Assembly (NCBI RefSeq): GCF_022605725.1
Contig: NC_065548.1
Span: 13,735,644 to 13,799,643 of the forward strand
DNA: 64,000 bases
Source of the DNA: Anthonomus grandis grandis
Lineage: Eukaryota > Arthropoda > Insecta > Coleoptera > Curculionidae
Direction: 5' to 3'
Shown: positions 21,520 to 33,500 of the stretch, piece by piece
Layout of the letters: the number at the start of each line of letters is the position of its first letter
Numbering within the stretch: the stretch's first letter is position 1
Notes under the pieces: model-generated
The model's database searches: none
Seen by the model: the letters and a program-made list of their open reading frames with translations, nothing else
Told to the model about the DNA's origin: nothing
Translations under genes and position numbers: made by a program

Positions 21520-21692
21520 AAATTAAATTCAACTGTGAATTCCATACATAACCTACAAAAGTAAACTCGCTCATAAAATGTCAATAAAATAGCCCAAAAT
21601 CTGATCAGTAGATTGTTTTTTTTCTACTAGTGCCAAAAGAAAAATTAAAGCTTATAATATCAAATGAAGGATAGAAAAAACTTACATAGGAA
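21520..21692. repeat. First copy of a ~175-bp direct duplication
   Basis: Starts acaaaattaaattcaact and ends at gaaggatagaaaaaac-ta; a near-identical block lies at 22678-22853. Confidence 0.75.
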
Positions 21693-22409
21693 AATGATTC
21701 ATTTGTTGAAAAATGCACAAAAATGACAAAAATTGCGTTTCAACTTTGTTTACAAAAACTGCATGTTCAAAGGCGTTTAAAATTTTGCCTTTTTTATCCC
21801 CTCGTATATTTTTTAAAATGCACTGAAATAAGTTTCTAAATATTATGTGTAATGACACATTTTGAAAGGTTCCTATCATATCTTTTAAGTTAAAGGCGTT
21901 TTAAGAAGTACTAAAACAGATTATATTTTGGCAATTCCTTGACGAAAAAGTCTTTACAAATTTTAATTTTTTTATCACCCTGTATATTTTTTATGGGTGC
22001 TAAACTGGGTATCTAGCGATTTATTTGGTTCACCCTATATATGTACATATTTTGAGGACTGTCTTAAATATAAAATTAAGGTATTTTTTTGGAAAAAATA
22101 TCAGTGGCGTTCAAATTTTTAATTTTTTCACTCTCCTCTATAATTTCTAAAATGTACTGAAAGCTTGCTTATAAATCATTTGTGTAGTCACACATTTTCT
22201 CTGTCTAAAAGTCTCTGTCTTATCTCTTGAGTTAGGGGCATTTTATTATTTTCTTACCAATACCAATTACCAAAAAGGCAATTTAAAATTTAGTGACAAG
22301 AGATTGCTAAATCACCCAGTATATTTTTTATCGGTGCTAAAATATGTATCAATATTTTCGGTTCACTCAGTGTACATACCCATTGTGAATACCACTTTAG
22401 TTATTGAGA

Positions 22410-22570
22410 TGCAGATGTTTTGATAATCAAGAAAAACTGTTGTCCCAAAAATTTTATTTTATTTTCATACCCCTCGTGTTTTATAAGCTGCTGAAACATC
22501 GAAGGATTGTCGGTTAACTTTATATACATTTGTTGAAGATTATCTTACTTAAAATGACGTTATTATTTAA
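22410..22570. repeat. First copy of a ~160-bp direct duplication
   Basis: gatgttttgat-atcaa through ttaaaatgacgttattatt is repeated with moderate divergence at 22880-23040, so this locus has undergone overlapping local duplications. Confidence 0.7.
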
Positions 22571-22619
22571 TTTTTTTTTCTTAATCAGAACTTAAGTTAC
22601 AGTCATAGAATAATATTGA

Positions 22620-22675
22620 GGGGGTATATATATGGTATATATATGTATATGGGTATATATATGTATATATGGTTA
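22620..22675. repeat. (TATA/GTAT)n simple repeat
   Basis: Imperfect gtatatatatg repeats between the duplicated blocks. Confidence 0.7.
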
Positions 22676-22677
22676 CA

Positions 22678-22853
22678 GTACAAAATTAAATTCAACAGTA
22701 AATTCCATACATAACCTACAAAAGTAAACTCGCTCATAAAATATCAATAAAATAGCCCAAAATCTAATCAGTATATTGTTTTTGTTCTACTAGTTCCAAA
22801 AGAAAAATTAAGTCTTATAATATCAATTGAAGGATAGAAAAAACCTACCTAGG
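22678..22853. repeat. Second copy of the ~175-bp duplication
   Basis: Partner of 21520-21692, offset about 1160 bp; only a few substitutions separate the copies. Confidence 0.75.
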
Positions 22854-22879
22854 AAAACTATTGTTTTGTTGAAAAATAC

Positions 22880-23040
22880 AGATGTTTTGATATTCAAAAA
22901 AAACCGTAGTCCTAAAAATTTGATTTTATATTCATAACACTTGTGTTTTATAAGCTGCTTAAACGTCCAAGCATTGTCGGTTGACGTTATATACATTAAT
23001 TAACGATTATCTTACTTAAAATGACGTTATTATTTTAATA
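22880..23040. repeat. Second copy of the ~160-bp duplication
   Basis: Partner of 22410-22570, offset about 470 bp; more diverged than the 175-bp pair. Confidence 0.7.
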
Positions 23041-23779
23041 TACTTTTTTAATCAGCGATAGTCAAAATTTTTTTCATCCCCTTCTATATCTTTCAAAATG
23101 TGCTAGCATAAATTTCTAAAAATTTTGTATTACATGTTTTTAAACATGTGTAAACAGCCTTATCTTGAGTAAAAGTCATTTTGTTAATTTGTATTTTTAT
23201 TCCCCTGTATATTTTTAAATAGAAATATTAAATTAGGTATTTCAGGATTTTGTATGACCACCTGTACCAATACATATTCCTGTATATCAATTTTCAAGAG
23301 CTTAACTGTCTTAGTTTTTAAGTGATTGGTATTTCGGTCAGTTTTTTAAGAAATAACCATGTCGTTTCATTTTTTTTTGTTTTTCGGTATATTTTATAAA
23401 GAGGACTGAATTAGGAATCTAAGCGATATTTATGATTAATCTGTGTATAAACCATCAAAAGCACTGCAATTTAAAGGCATTTCTGTAACTTTTTTCAGTG
23501 GTCCCTTAAAATTTTCTTTATTTGTATATGACTAAAATAATCTGTTTTAATAAATGCGGAAATAAGTACCTAATTATTTTTATAGAAGAAACTTTCAAAA
23601 CATCAACCCTCTTGACTCTTATTTCCAAAATTTGTATAGTTCTACAAAACCCTTTACCTTATATTGTTTACTTTTATTTGTATACCTTTACCTCTTTACT
23701 TTGAACCCCGCCATAATAAATATACGTTATATGGCTTATTACGCTAATAAATAAGTTGGATTGGGTTAGATTCTAGGGA

Positions 23780-24090
23780 GCTTTTCTCTTTGAGTTAGGA
23801 ATAATTAAACAGTTGCTGTTCGTTTCCACATTATATTCTTTTGTTTCTTTTAACATTTACTTCATTACCTAGATCTTCTTCTTCTTTTTACAATATCTTG
23901 CCTCCTTCTTCTTTCTAGTTAGTTTCTGGCTCATTTTCTTTTCTAGATTGAACTTTTTACTTCTTCTCATTTTCATTAGTTGTTACTTCTTCTTTTCTGC
24001 GTATTCCTGTTTTTCTGACTGTGAATTGTCTCCTACTTTTTTTGGCATTTCACTTGTTTTCATTGCTTCTTTTCTAGTTCTTAGTTAGTT
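23780..24090. repeat. Second pyrimidine-rich tract
   Basis: Words such as ttcttcttcttttt dominate the plus strand, like 16980-17890. No gene seen. Confidence 0.4.
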
Positions 24091-24230
24091 AATTTGACCC
24101 CTATATAAGATCAAGAAATATTTGACAGATTTTGTGAATATGTAAAAGATTTTCAGAATATTCCAATAAAACAAATGAAAAATCTAAAAATCTATTTAAA
24201 AATAATTACTTTACATATCATACAAATTTC

Positions 24231-24516
24231 CTATCGACATATTTTAACATTTTTCTCATTAATAGGAATCTCCTCCATAAACTCTTCCTCAAAGCTTTTC
24301 TGCTTAGGGGCTTTGGGCTTACAGACTTTAAAAATTACACACGCCCCCCATACAATTACTATTAGCCCTAAACCAATGCAAATTAGGGAAACATAATTCA
24401 ATAAGTCTGGCAACCTTTGAAGTAACTTCAGGTTGGCGGCCAAATTGTCATCCAGGTCTACAAATTGGGAAAAGTAGAACATCGGAACGAATATCTTGGG
24501 AACTTTACTGAACAGC
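24231..24516 (-). CDS. Gene A exon 9 (C-terminal membrane segment and tail)
   Basis: 286 nt after acceptor ttccag; entered in phase 2. Encodes LFSKVPKIFVPMFYF, the second membrane segment (YVSLICIGLGLIVIVW) and the tail ending at the stop 24233-24231. Same length as gene B's last exon. Confidence 0.92.
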
Positions 24517-27500
24517 CTGGAACAGAATTATTAATATATTACGTTACTAGTGTGGAAAGAGCAGACTCTCTTAATTGTTCAAGAAATTAGTATTTTTCCT
24601 ACGATCATAAGCTCCTTATGATCAAAAATAAAGGTCGCATGATTAGGAATTCTCTAAAAAATTCATTTCATTCTTACCCAGATGTGAAATGAATTTTTTA
24701 TCACAGCTATGGAAATTATGACCAATATTGCGGAAGGTTGTTGGGTGGGGTCAGAAATAAAACAGAAACCTGTTTACTTAAATGTCGACGTTTCGACTTA
24801 TATTATGTAGCAAAAATAATAAAATACATGTATCGATGTGCAGATTTTACAAAGACAAGGGGTCCATTGTGTAATCTACGGAAAAGTACCGGGCCCAAAA
24901 TGAGACCACATGGTGCTAAAAGCAACCCTAGGCTGGGACGTGATAAGAATACTAATGAGCCTTCGAACTATGGTGGGAATCTACCCACATCTGTTATCCA
25001 ACTGTTTGGACAAGCTTTAGATCTGCTAGAATGTATTTTAAAAAGAAAAAGCCCAGTAGTCTGGAATATACATATATTTGTTGTGAGCACTCGTGTCTTA
25101 TTTATAAAATTTTGGTGGTTTACATAATGTTGAAAGTTTGTTTTGGCGTTTTAATATAAATTAATCTTACAAATAGTCAGAAGTGGGATCGGCTCAAATA
25201 AGTGGACTGTACTGTGTACTTTTATACGTTTTAAGTTAAAAAACTATAAAATATAAACCGGCACGGTTTTTTTGATTTTTGACTTTTGTTTAAACAACTT
25301 TAAAATAGGAAAACCAAGCCAGAAACGGGTAAAACGTACGCGAAGTTCGTCAAGTTCGAGTTCTTCGTCTACGACTAGTAGTAGTAGTAGTGCGGATAGC
25401 CGCGAGTTAAAAAGAACTGTAAAAAGACTTCAGTCGGAAGTGAAAAAGTTACGGAATCGACCATCTACGTCCGCGGGTGTTAGCGCGAATGATGCGTTCC
25501 TGATTCCATTGTTTGATCCACAGAAGGACGACATTAGTGTTGAAATGTGGATTAAGCGTGTTGATAAAGTGGCAGAAAGGTATCGTTGGGACCGTGATGC
25601 AATAATGCGTTTAGTGGTTTTGATCGTTCATGTGGGAATGCAAGACAATTTTTTGACAAGCATGAAAAATGTGATATTTCTTGGAGTAAGTTGAAGATAA
25701 GTATGGCACAACATTTTGATAAGTCCATTCCATTTGTGTGTTTACTTCGTGAAGCCGCTAATTATGAAGCTCAATCTAGTCAAAATTTGGGAGATTATTG
25801 CTTTCAAAAGCTTACGAAGTTAAGAGCATTGTAATTGACAATTCCTGACGAATTTTTAACAGATGCGGTAATTGGTGGTTGGAAGTATCAGAGTTCACAT
25901 TTGAAATCAAGTATAGAGCTGGCACACGTCGATACGTTAAGTCGAAATCCAATCAATGTAGAAGTACACCAGGTAGATATAACATAAGCTGAATGGATAT
26001 ATTATAGTAGCAGCACAAATTGAAAATCTTCCCATCAACCGTATAAGAAAAATTTTAGAATTACGTCAAGAAAATCGAGAAACGAAGCAGTATTTTGAGG
26101 AATATAAGCTGAAAGATAATAAATTATATAAGAAGTTAAAAGATGGGAAACTAGCATGGGTAGTTTCTCGAATGGCAAGAATGCAGATATGTAGACTGTG
26201 TCATGATAATTCTGGTCATTTGGGCCTTGATAAAACCATAAACCGCATTTGTGAAAATTATTGGTTTTCACAAATGAGGCGATTTGTCACAAAGTATATC
26301 AAGGCTTGATTACACTGTGCCTTTTATAAGAAAACGGACGTAATCAAACAAGGTAATCTACATCAAATCGAAAAAATAGCAGTTCCATTTCATACACTTC
26401 ACATCGATCACGTGGGCCCATTTGTTACAAGCAAGAAAAATAATAAATTTCTGTTGGTGATTGTAGATGGTTTTACTAAGTTTTGTGTATTGGAACCTGT
26501 ACGTGATCAAAAAAGTAAACATGTTGTTAACGCTTTCATGAACCTAATTTATCTTTTTGGTGTTCCCAATCGTATTATAAGTGATAGGGGAACAGCTTTT
26601 ACTTCGAAAACGTTTGATAACTTTTGCAAGACTTATGGGATAAAACATGTGTTAAATGCTGTTGCTACTCCGAGAGCCAACGGCCAATGTGAAAGGTATA
26701 ATAAGACTATTGTTAACGCTTTGGCTGCGACAGCAGTAGAAAAAGAAGCTGACAACTGGGACCAGTTTATCAAAAAAATACAATGCTCACTAAATACTTC
26801 ATTTAATCGAGCTATAAATGCCACACCAATGGAATGTTTAATCGGTTGCAAATCAAAGAATGGATGGATTCAGAAGCATGGATTTTGAACGAAGTGCAAG
26901 TTCAAATTGAAAGATTGGACATGAGTTTCGAGAGAGCATTTCCCAACACATAACCGAAGATCAACGAAACCAAAAAGAAAGATATGACAAGACCAGAAAA
27001 GAGGCTACGAAGTATCAAGAAGAAGATGGTGCGAATAGTCAGTGAGGTTCCAACGGGGTCAAGCCGAAAACTTACCGAAGTTCAGAGAGCCATTCCGCAT
27101 AACAAAAGTGTTAATTAATGATCGCTATGAGGTCCAGGACTTACGAGAGGGAGCCAAACGAGTTAGCAGACCGATGGTGGTGTCTCCTGATTTGATTAAG
27201 AAATGGAATACTTTTCAAGACGATGAATGGTGAGTATAAGACGCATACTTACAAGGTAAGGTCAAAGGACCAATACGATACGAATTGAGAAAAAAAAATT
27301 AATCTTAACTGAGATCAACGGATCTCCATAAGTCAACGGATTTATGCATACGAACTAAGGTCAAAGGATCTTAGTTGAGATCAACGGATCTCCATAGATC
27401 AAAGGATCTATGCGTATGAGTTATGATTAACCATTCTGAAGTAGAGATCAACGGATCTCTCTAGATCAACGGATCTATATTTACGAATTAAGGTCAAACG

Positions 27501-30500
27501 ATCTCCCTAGATCAACGGATCTCCATAGATCAACGGATCTATGTGTGTAAGTTGTAAATATTGTGTCTTAATTGAAGTCAACGGATTTCCATAGAGCAAA
27601 GGATCTATGTCTATACGAACTAAGATCAACGGATTTTAGTTGAGATCAACGGATCTCCATAGATCAAAGGATCTATGCGTATGAGTTAAGATCACAAATT
27701 TATATTTGAGATCGACGGATCAAAGAAATAATACTTGAGGTCAAAGGACCTCGGCAATTACTTATAAGGCTAAGGCGATTGTTTTTTGCAGGTTAACCCC
27801 ACCTGAGGACAGGCGGTTAGGCCAGGATGACCGAATGTAGCAAAAATAATAAAATACATGTATTGATGGGCAGATTTTACAAAGACAAGGGGTCCATTGT
27901 GTAATCTACGGAAAAGTACCGGGCCCAACATGAGACCACATGGTACTAAAAACAACCCTAGGCTGGGACGTGATAAGAATACTAATGAGTCTTCGAACTA
28001 TGGTGGGAATCTACCCACATCTGTTATCCAACTGTTTGGACAAACTTTAGATCTGCTATAATGTATTTTAAAAAGAAAAAGCTCAGTAGTCTGGAATATA
28101 CATATATTTGTTGTGAGCACTCGTGTCTTATTTATAAAATTTTGGTGGTTTACATAATGTTGAAAGTTTATTTTGGCATTTTAATATAAATTAATCTTAC
28201 AATTAAGTCATCCTCAGGACACTGAACTGGATTTAAGTAATCACAGAGATGAAACAAAGTAATTTCAATTACATAAAAAGCACTATTAAAATAAATGTTT
28301 TTTACGTGTACAAAAATTTAAAAAACAAAAAAACACAAAAGCCACGACACAATTAAAATTACATTCAGGTACAATCCGTTAAAAAAAAATTTAATAAAAA
28401 GATATAAAATTTATTTTTTATACATTACACTCCTTCAATCTACAACACCAATTTGATTTTAACAGCACTCAGATCATTGGCAGAGAATCAAATTACAAAA
28501 AAAGAAATTTACTAGAAACGGTTAATATAAAAAAGTATAAAGAAAATATTAACAGAAAACAAGACACCGATGATCTGAGTGTGAGTTACTATAATTTAAT
28601 TAATTTACTACCAAAAAGATAAAACTGAAACTAATGAAACTGCTAATCCTTACTGAAACTACTAATCCTTAACTTATCAACATAACATTGAATCATAAAA
28701 ATTAAATAAATAAACGCTCGAAAAAATAAAAACATTTGTTTCTTGGCTTATTGTTGATTCTAGTTTGTCCACAATATGACCTACAATTTAACCCATGTTA
28801 AAAATAATTCTACTGTCCTATTATAAATGTGTTTTAATTATAACAAAAGAAACCTAGACTTAGGTAAGAGGTGCAATGTATAAGAAATAAATTTTATATT
28901 TTTTGTATTAAAAAAATTTTTTTTTACGGATTGTACCTGAATGTAATGTTAATTGTGTCGTGGCTTTTGTGTTTTTTTTGTTGTTTTAATTTTTGTACGC
29001 GTAAAAAATTTGCTTTAATAGTGTTTTTTATGTATTTGAAATTACTTTGTTGCATCTTTGTGATAACTTAAATCCATTTCAGTGTCCTAAGGATGACTTA
29101 ATATAAGTCGAAACGTGGACATTTAAGTAAACAGGTTTCTGTTTTATTTCTGACCCCACCCAACGACCCTCCGCAATATTGAAGATATTGGGTCACAAAC
29201 ACGAAACTGAAAATTATGACCAATATTCAGTACACTGATATGTGGAAAATGAAATATGGTCGTAGAAATAATACTAACATTGAGGTAAGTGAGAAAAGAC
29301 TGCTTACCGAATTCTATTTATCGGCTGAAGAAGCATGTTCACCTGCATGTTGGCTTGAAGATTCATTATTATACCTGTTTTCTACAAAAAGAAGAAATTA
29401 TTTTTACGATTAGAACTAAAAGTTAAACTTACTGGTTCAATGATAAGATAGAACTCGTGTTTCTTTGCATCAGGTTTCATTCCACTGATAAGATTTGTGT
29501 AGTAAGGATCTGCTGCGTAAAAGTGTGGAAACGAGAGAAAAGTTGGTGAGTTATCCCTGCATTTTGAGACGTCAAGTACACCAGAAGGGTAACAATGTTC
29601 GCCACAAAAGCAGCGGTTTTCTGGATAAAGAGTACCTAAAAAACAATAAAGTCAGAATGTACTTCATTTTTGTCTATTTGAATTGCTAGTAAAAGTCTCC
29701 TATTGACTCTCTTATTATTCTTCTAAAGGCTATTGGACGTAGTACGGAAAATTGTCTAAGAAACTTGAAAGGAGTCCAGCCATCTTTTTTAGAATTTTTA
29801 TAACAAAATACATTTTTGACTATATGAAAGAAGTTAAATGAAATAAAGAAGTAAACTACAGATATTGAAAAGTTTTAAAATTGTCAAAATTTCCCAAATC
29901 CCTTATCCCTTAGGAAAATGAATTAGAGATGTAGAAAATTTAAGAAAAAATCAGTATTTTCCCTATTCTCAGACATGCAAATAAACGAACTTAAAATAAA
30001 GAAAAAATACAAGATGGGTTCCAAGATGACTACAGTATGCAAATACCAGATGCTGTGATTTTTCAAAGGCTTTCGACTGTGTATCCCATCAGATCCTCCT
30101 GATCTTGAGAAGCTGATGACTTATGGAATTATGGACGCAATTGTGCAGTTACTCAGCAGTTATCTGAGTGACCGTAAGCAGGAAACTACTTTTAATATTA
30201 TAACTTTGATAACACAAAGTTTACGTATGAAGTCTCTCAGGGATGTATTATCTTCTACAGACACTGCCTTTACCTTCAGAGATTAGAATCAAGAGAACCT
30301 TAGTAGTAAAACAGGTTCGCAGATTGAATAACTATCTGAAGGATATGGTTTAGGCCAAAACAAACTTGCACTATATATATTAAAGAGTGGCTGGGAGTAT
30401 GACCTTTTGGTTAAAGGATATTATATGACAGATGAGTATAAGTTCTTGGCAATGTAGTTTGATCCCACTTTAAAGTTTGATAAGCACATCGATATGCCTG

Positions 30501-33500
30501 CTAGTCGTTTACCAAAAATAAAATTTCTTTGAAAAAAAATTTAAAAAATTAGTGCGCTTGAGACTACACGACTGAAGTAAAACTTCTTTAGCTCCTTTCC
30601 TTAATATATGTATGTATATACTCTCTCTTGCTCCTATAGTAATATACGAATCATAACTCTATCTATCTCCACTAACTCATATCTTCTTCTTAACTACTGT
30701 TCGCCTCGCCCGATCACACTTATCGTAATGCATCGCCAGGTTACTTCTCAACTCAAGCATGTGTAAAGACGTTTTACTTTAAAAAGTATTGCCTCGATCA
30801 TCCCTGGTCTAGAGTTATCATGATCTGTTCCTGTCTCTTACTACTTATAACCTCTTAGTCATTTTCAGTATGCTTTGGGAATATTTGCCCTCCAGAGAAC
30901 AGCAGAGAGCGTTATTGGCAGCCTGGCCTATACTGCTAAGGTGAGGCAAGTTTTGGTGGAGTATTAAATCATGACCATTGATTCAAATTAATATCCTTGT
31001 CCGAATAGCAAGGTAGTTAAGTCAGGCTTAATTTCCGTAGGGTGGAAAAAACTAGATTGACATTTCATTCAATAGATTTGACAGAGATATAAAAAAATAA
31101 CTGGAGACCTAGAAAATTTAAGAAAAACTACTGTAAGAGTATCTGATAGGACCAAAACCTTCGTTAAGGACATAAAACTTCCATGTTATTGAGCCAGTTA
31201 AATAATGACTACATCATACTACATACTTAATTTCTCCATGACTTACCATTATCAAAAATATTATTAGCACTAAATCTATACCCTAGTACTCCTTTAATCG
31301 TTTCTTCCCTCACAAACTCCAATTCGGCATATTTGCACAACTCAGGCGAATAAAACACCAACTTTTCCGATTTCTTTATGTTCAAAGGATAAAACTCGGT
31401 GGCGGAACCTTTGATCTCGTTGCAACGGCCTTCATAGAAGTTTGTGGTGTTTTTGTAGTCCCACTCCATTTGCTTTCCAAAATTTTCATCGTTTTTCGTG
31501 TACATACTGTAAGTACCTTTTGCTACTGTGTTGTTTCTCTGCAAAAAGAAAACTGAAAATTTTGGATTTTTGTCATGATTAACACGTACCCCATGAAAAT
31601 ATCCAAACTTTTTGTTAATATTAATGACAGGAATCGAGCTTAGAGAATCGAGAATTTTATCTTCATAGCCGTCAAGGATAATTTTTCTTGCTGTGGTGGT
31701 TATACTTATATCTGTACCCAACTTTGCCGCCAGCATAAAGGATACTGTTAGTTTTGCACCGGCCCATAGTTCTCTTGCTTTATACGCTACTGTCTGAAAA
31801 GAAAAATTATTTATTATAGTTCCCTAGGGGTGGAGAGGGGAAAACTTTTACTTTTGCTCAAGAAACTTGTAAGATTTTCTTAATAATTTTGAAGAATATG
31901 AATTTTTTAATAAATAATTATGATTTCCTCGTGATTTGGAGGATTTGAACCCTTAGAACATTGAAAGGCCTTTCAATGTTCTAAATTTCAACCCAATGGT
32001 AAGCAACGCATGCCATGGGAAAGCAATTCGTGAAAAATGGGAAGGCAACTAGACCTGATCAAGTGAACACTGGAATTTTGAAAATGTTAGCCAGTAAAGA
32101 ATAATACTGACAGATGGGCTGAAATCAACATTTGTCATGATCTCCAAAAAGAATAAAGCAACCAAATGTAAAGCTTATGATTAATTACCAATAATTAATC
32201 TAATGAGCCTTTAAGATATTTTTGAGAGTGATACATCGCATGGTATAAGTAGGGTATTAAGTCGAGAAAAAGACCGGAAACAGTTAGTTCGGTTTTTGGA
32301 GCGGTCTAAGAACTAGGAAGGTGTTGTTTGTTGTTAATGTGCTGATCCAAAGATATCGTGATGTTAACCATGGCGTGTTCCTTGTTTTAATCGATGTCGA
32401 GAAGGCTTTTGATTTCTAAAAACAATTCTAAAAACAATATATGGCAAAGATATTTATATAATTGCCAATTTGTACTGGTAATTAGAGGAGTACGGCAGGA
32501 ATGCATTCTGTTACCCTTAATTTTCAAACTCTATTCAGAGGAAAAATTCAATGAGACTCTTACTGATGTCGCTGACAAAATTAATATTAATGAGATCAAC
32601 GTAAATATTATCAAATACGCCGATGAATACACTTATTGTCACTGATAATGAAGAAGATCTACAAAAGAAACTAGATAATCAGTTAAGCTAAAAACTCAAT
32701 ACCAGCAAAACCAAATATATGATAATTAGAAAAGAACCTAATATTGGCGATGATGGTAGCACGGTCAATGGCATAAAGCTGTGAACTTTCTACAGCTTTA
32801 TACCAGTTTAGGATATTGGCAATCATGTTGGCATTTATAACTTTTTTTGTAAAAACTTGAAACCATTCTAGTAAGCTTTTTCCAAACCAAGTTCATAACC
32901 ATGGACAACCAGGTTTCACAACCTTGATATTTTTTCCTCCTAGCCCTCTTTTACCCAATACCTTTCCTTGTATTATAGTTTAAAGTAGGGAGTATCTTTA
33001 CCTATCATAACATGTCTCAGGTATTCTAGTTTTCTTTTTTTATTTATGTGCATAACTTCTAGAACTTGTTTCATTTCTCTTACCACTTTTATGTTTGTAA
33101 TGTGAGCTTTCCATGGTATTCTGAGCATTCTCCTATATAATAACATCTCAAATACTTCGAGATTCACATCTTCTTCGCATTACTTTCGTTTTAAGAGATA
33201 TGTTGAGACTTTTGAAGATGGCACCCGTTTTATAAAATATACCTTCCTTGCTTTTCCTATACGATATTTTATTTCTTGTGGTTCCAAGGTATCAATATTG
33301 TCGAACACGTTCAATTCGAGTTCCGTTGACAAATAGGTGATCTACATCTATATCTCTTTTGCTGATAATCACTTGGTTCGTTTCCTTTACGCTGATATTT
33401 AGACCATATTATTGATTGTACTGCGCGATAAGGTCCATTAATTAATGCAGTACTTTTAGGATATCTAATATCACCATGATATCGTCGGCGTATCGAATAT

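Larger units (their letters stand above)
24806..28201 (+). mobile_element. Ty3/gypsy LTR retrotransposon, internally deleted, ATTA duplication
   Basis: Two 366-bp LTRs (24806-25171 and 27836-28201) start TGTAGCAAAA and end AATCTTACA; about 11 differences, roughly 3%, indicate a fairly recent insertion. The flanks are ATTA (24802-24805 and 28202-28205). Internal parts: gag-like region, a scrap of RNase H, integrase, and a repeat array before the right LTR. Protease, reverse transcriptase and most of RNase H are missing, so this copy cannot move by itself. Confidence 0.9.
24722..29190. mobile_element. Foldback-type element with long inverted arms, split by an LTR retrotransposon
   Basis: Left arm 24722-24805 continues at 28202-28385 once the LTR element is ignored; right arm is 28912-29190 inverted. 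Matching landmarks include ggttgttgggtggggtcaga against tctgaccccacccaacgacc, cctgtttacttaaatgtc-acg against its inverse, and ggtacaatccgt against acggattgtacc. The core (28386-28911) is AT-rich with a smaller inverted pair (cactcagatcattgg / ccgatgatctgagtg). The arms carry a GAAACGT-plus-stem motif like the terminal repeats of Penelope-like elements; that link is tentative. Confidence 0.65.

Noticed and set aside
24738..25127. 129-codon frame across the left LTR
   Set aside because: Lies in LTR sequence and flank; the other LTR does not keep it on this strand.
27261..27765. CRISPR array
   Set aside because: Irregular spacing, very short spacers, eukaryotic LTR context.
31227..31736. Single 169-codon exon in gene A
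   Set aside because: It reads through a 51-bp GT-AG intron; the paralogue shows that the exon boundary is real.
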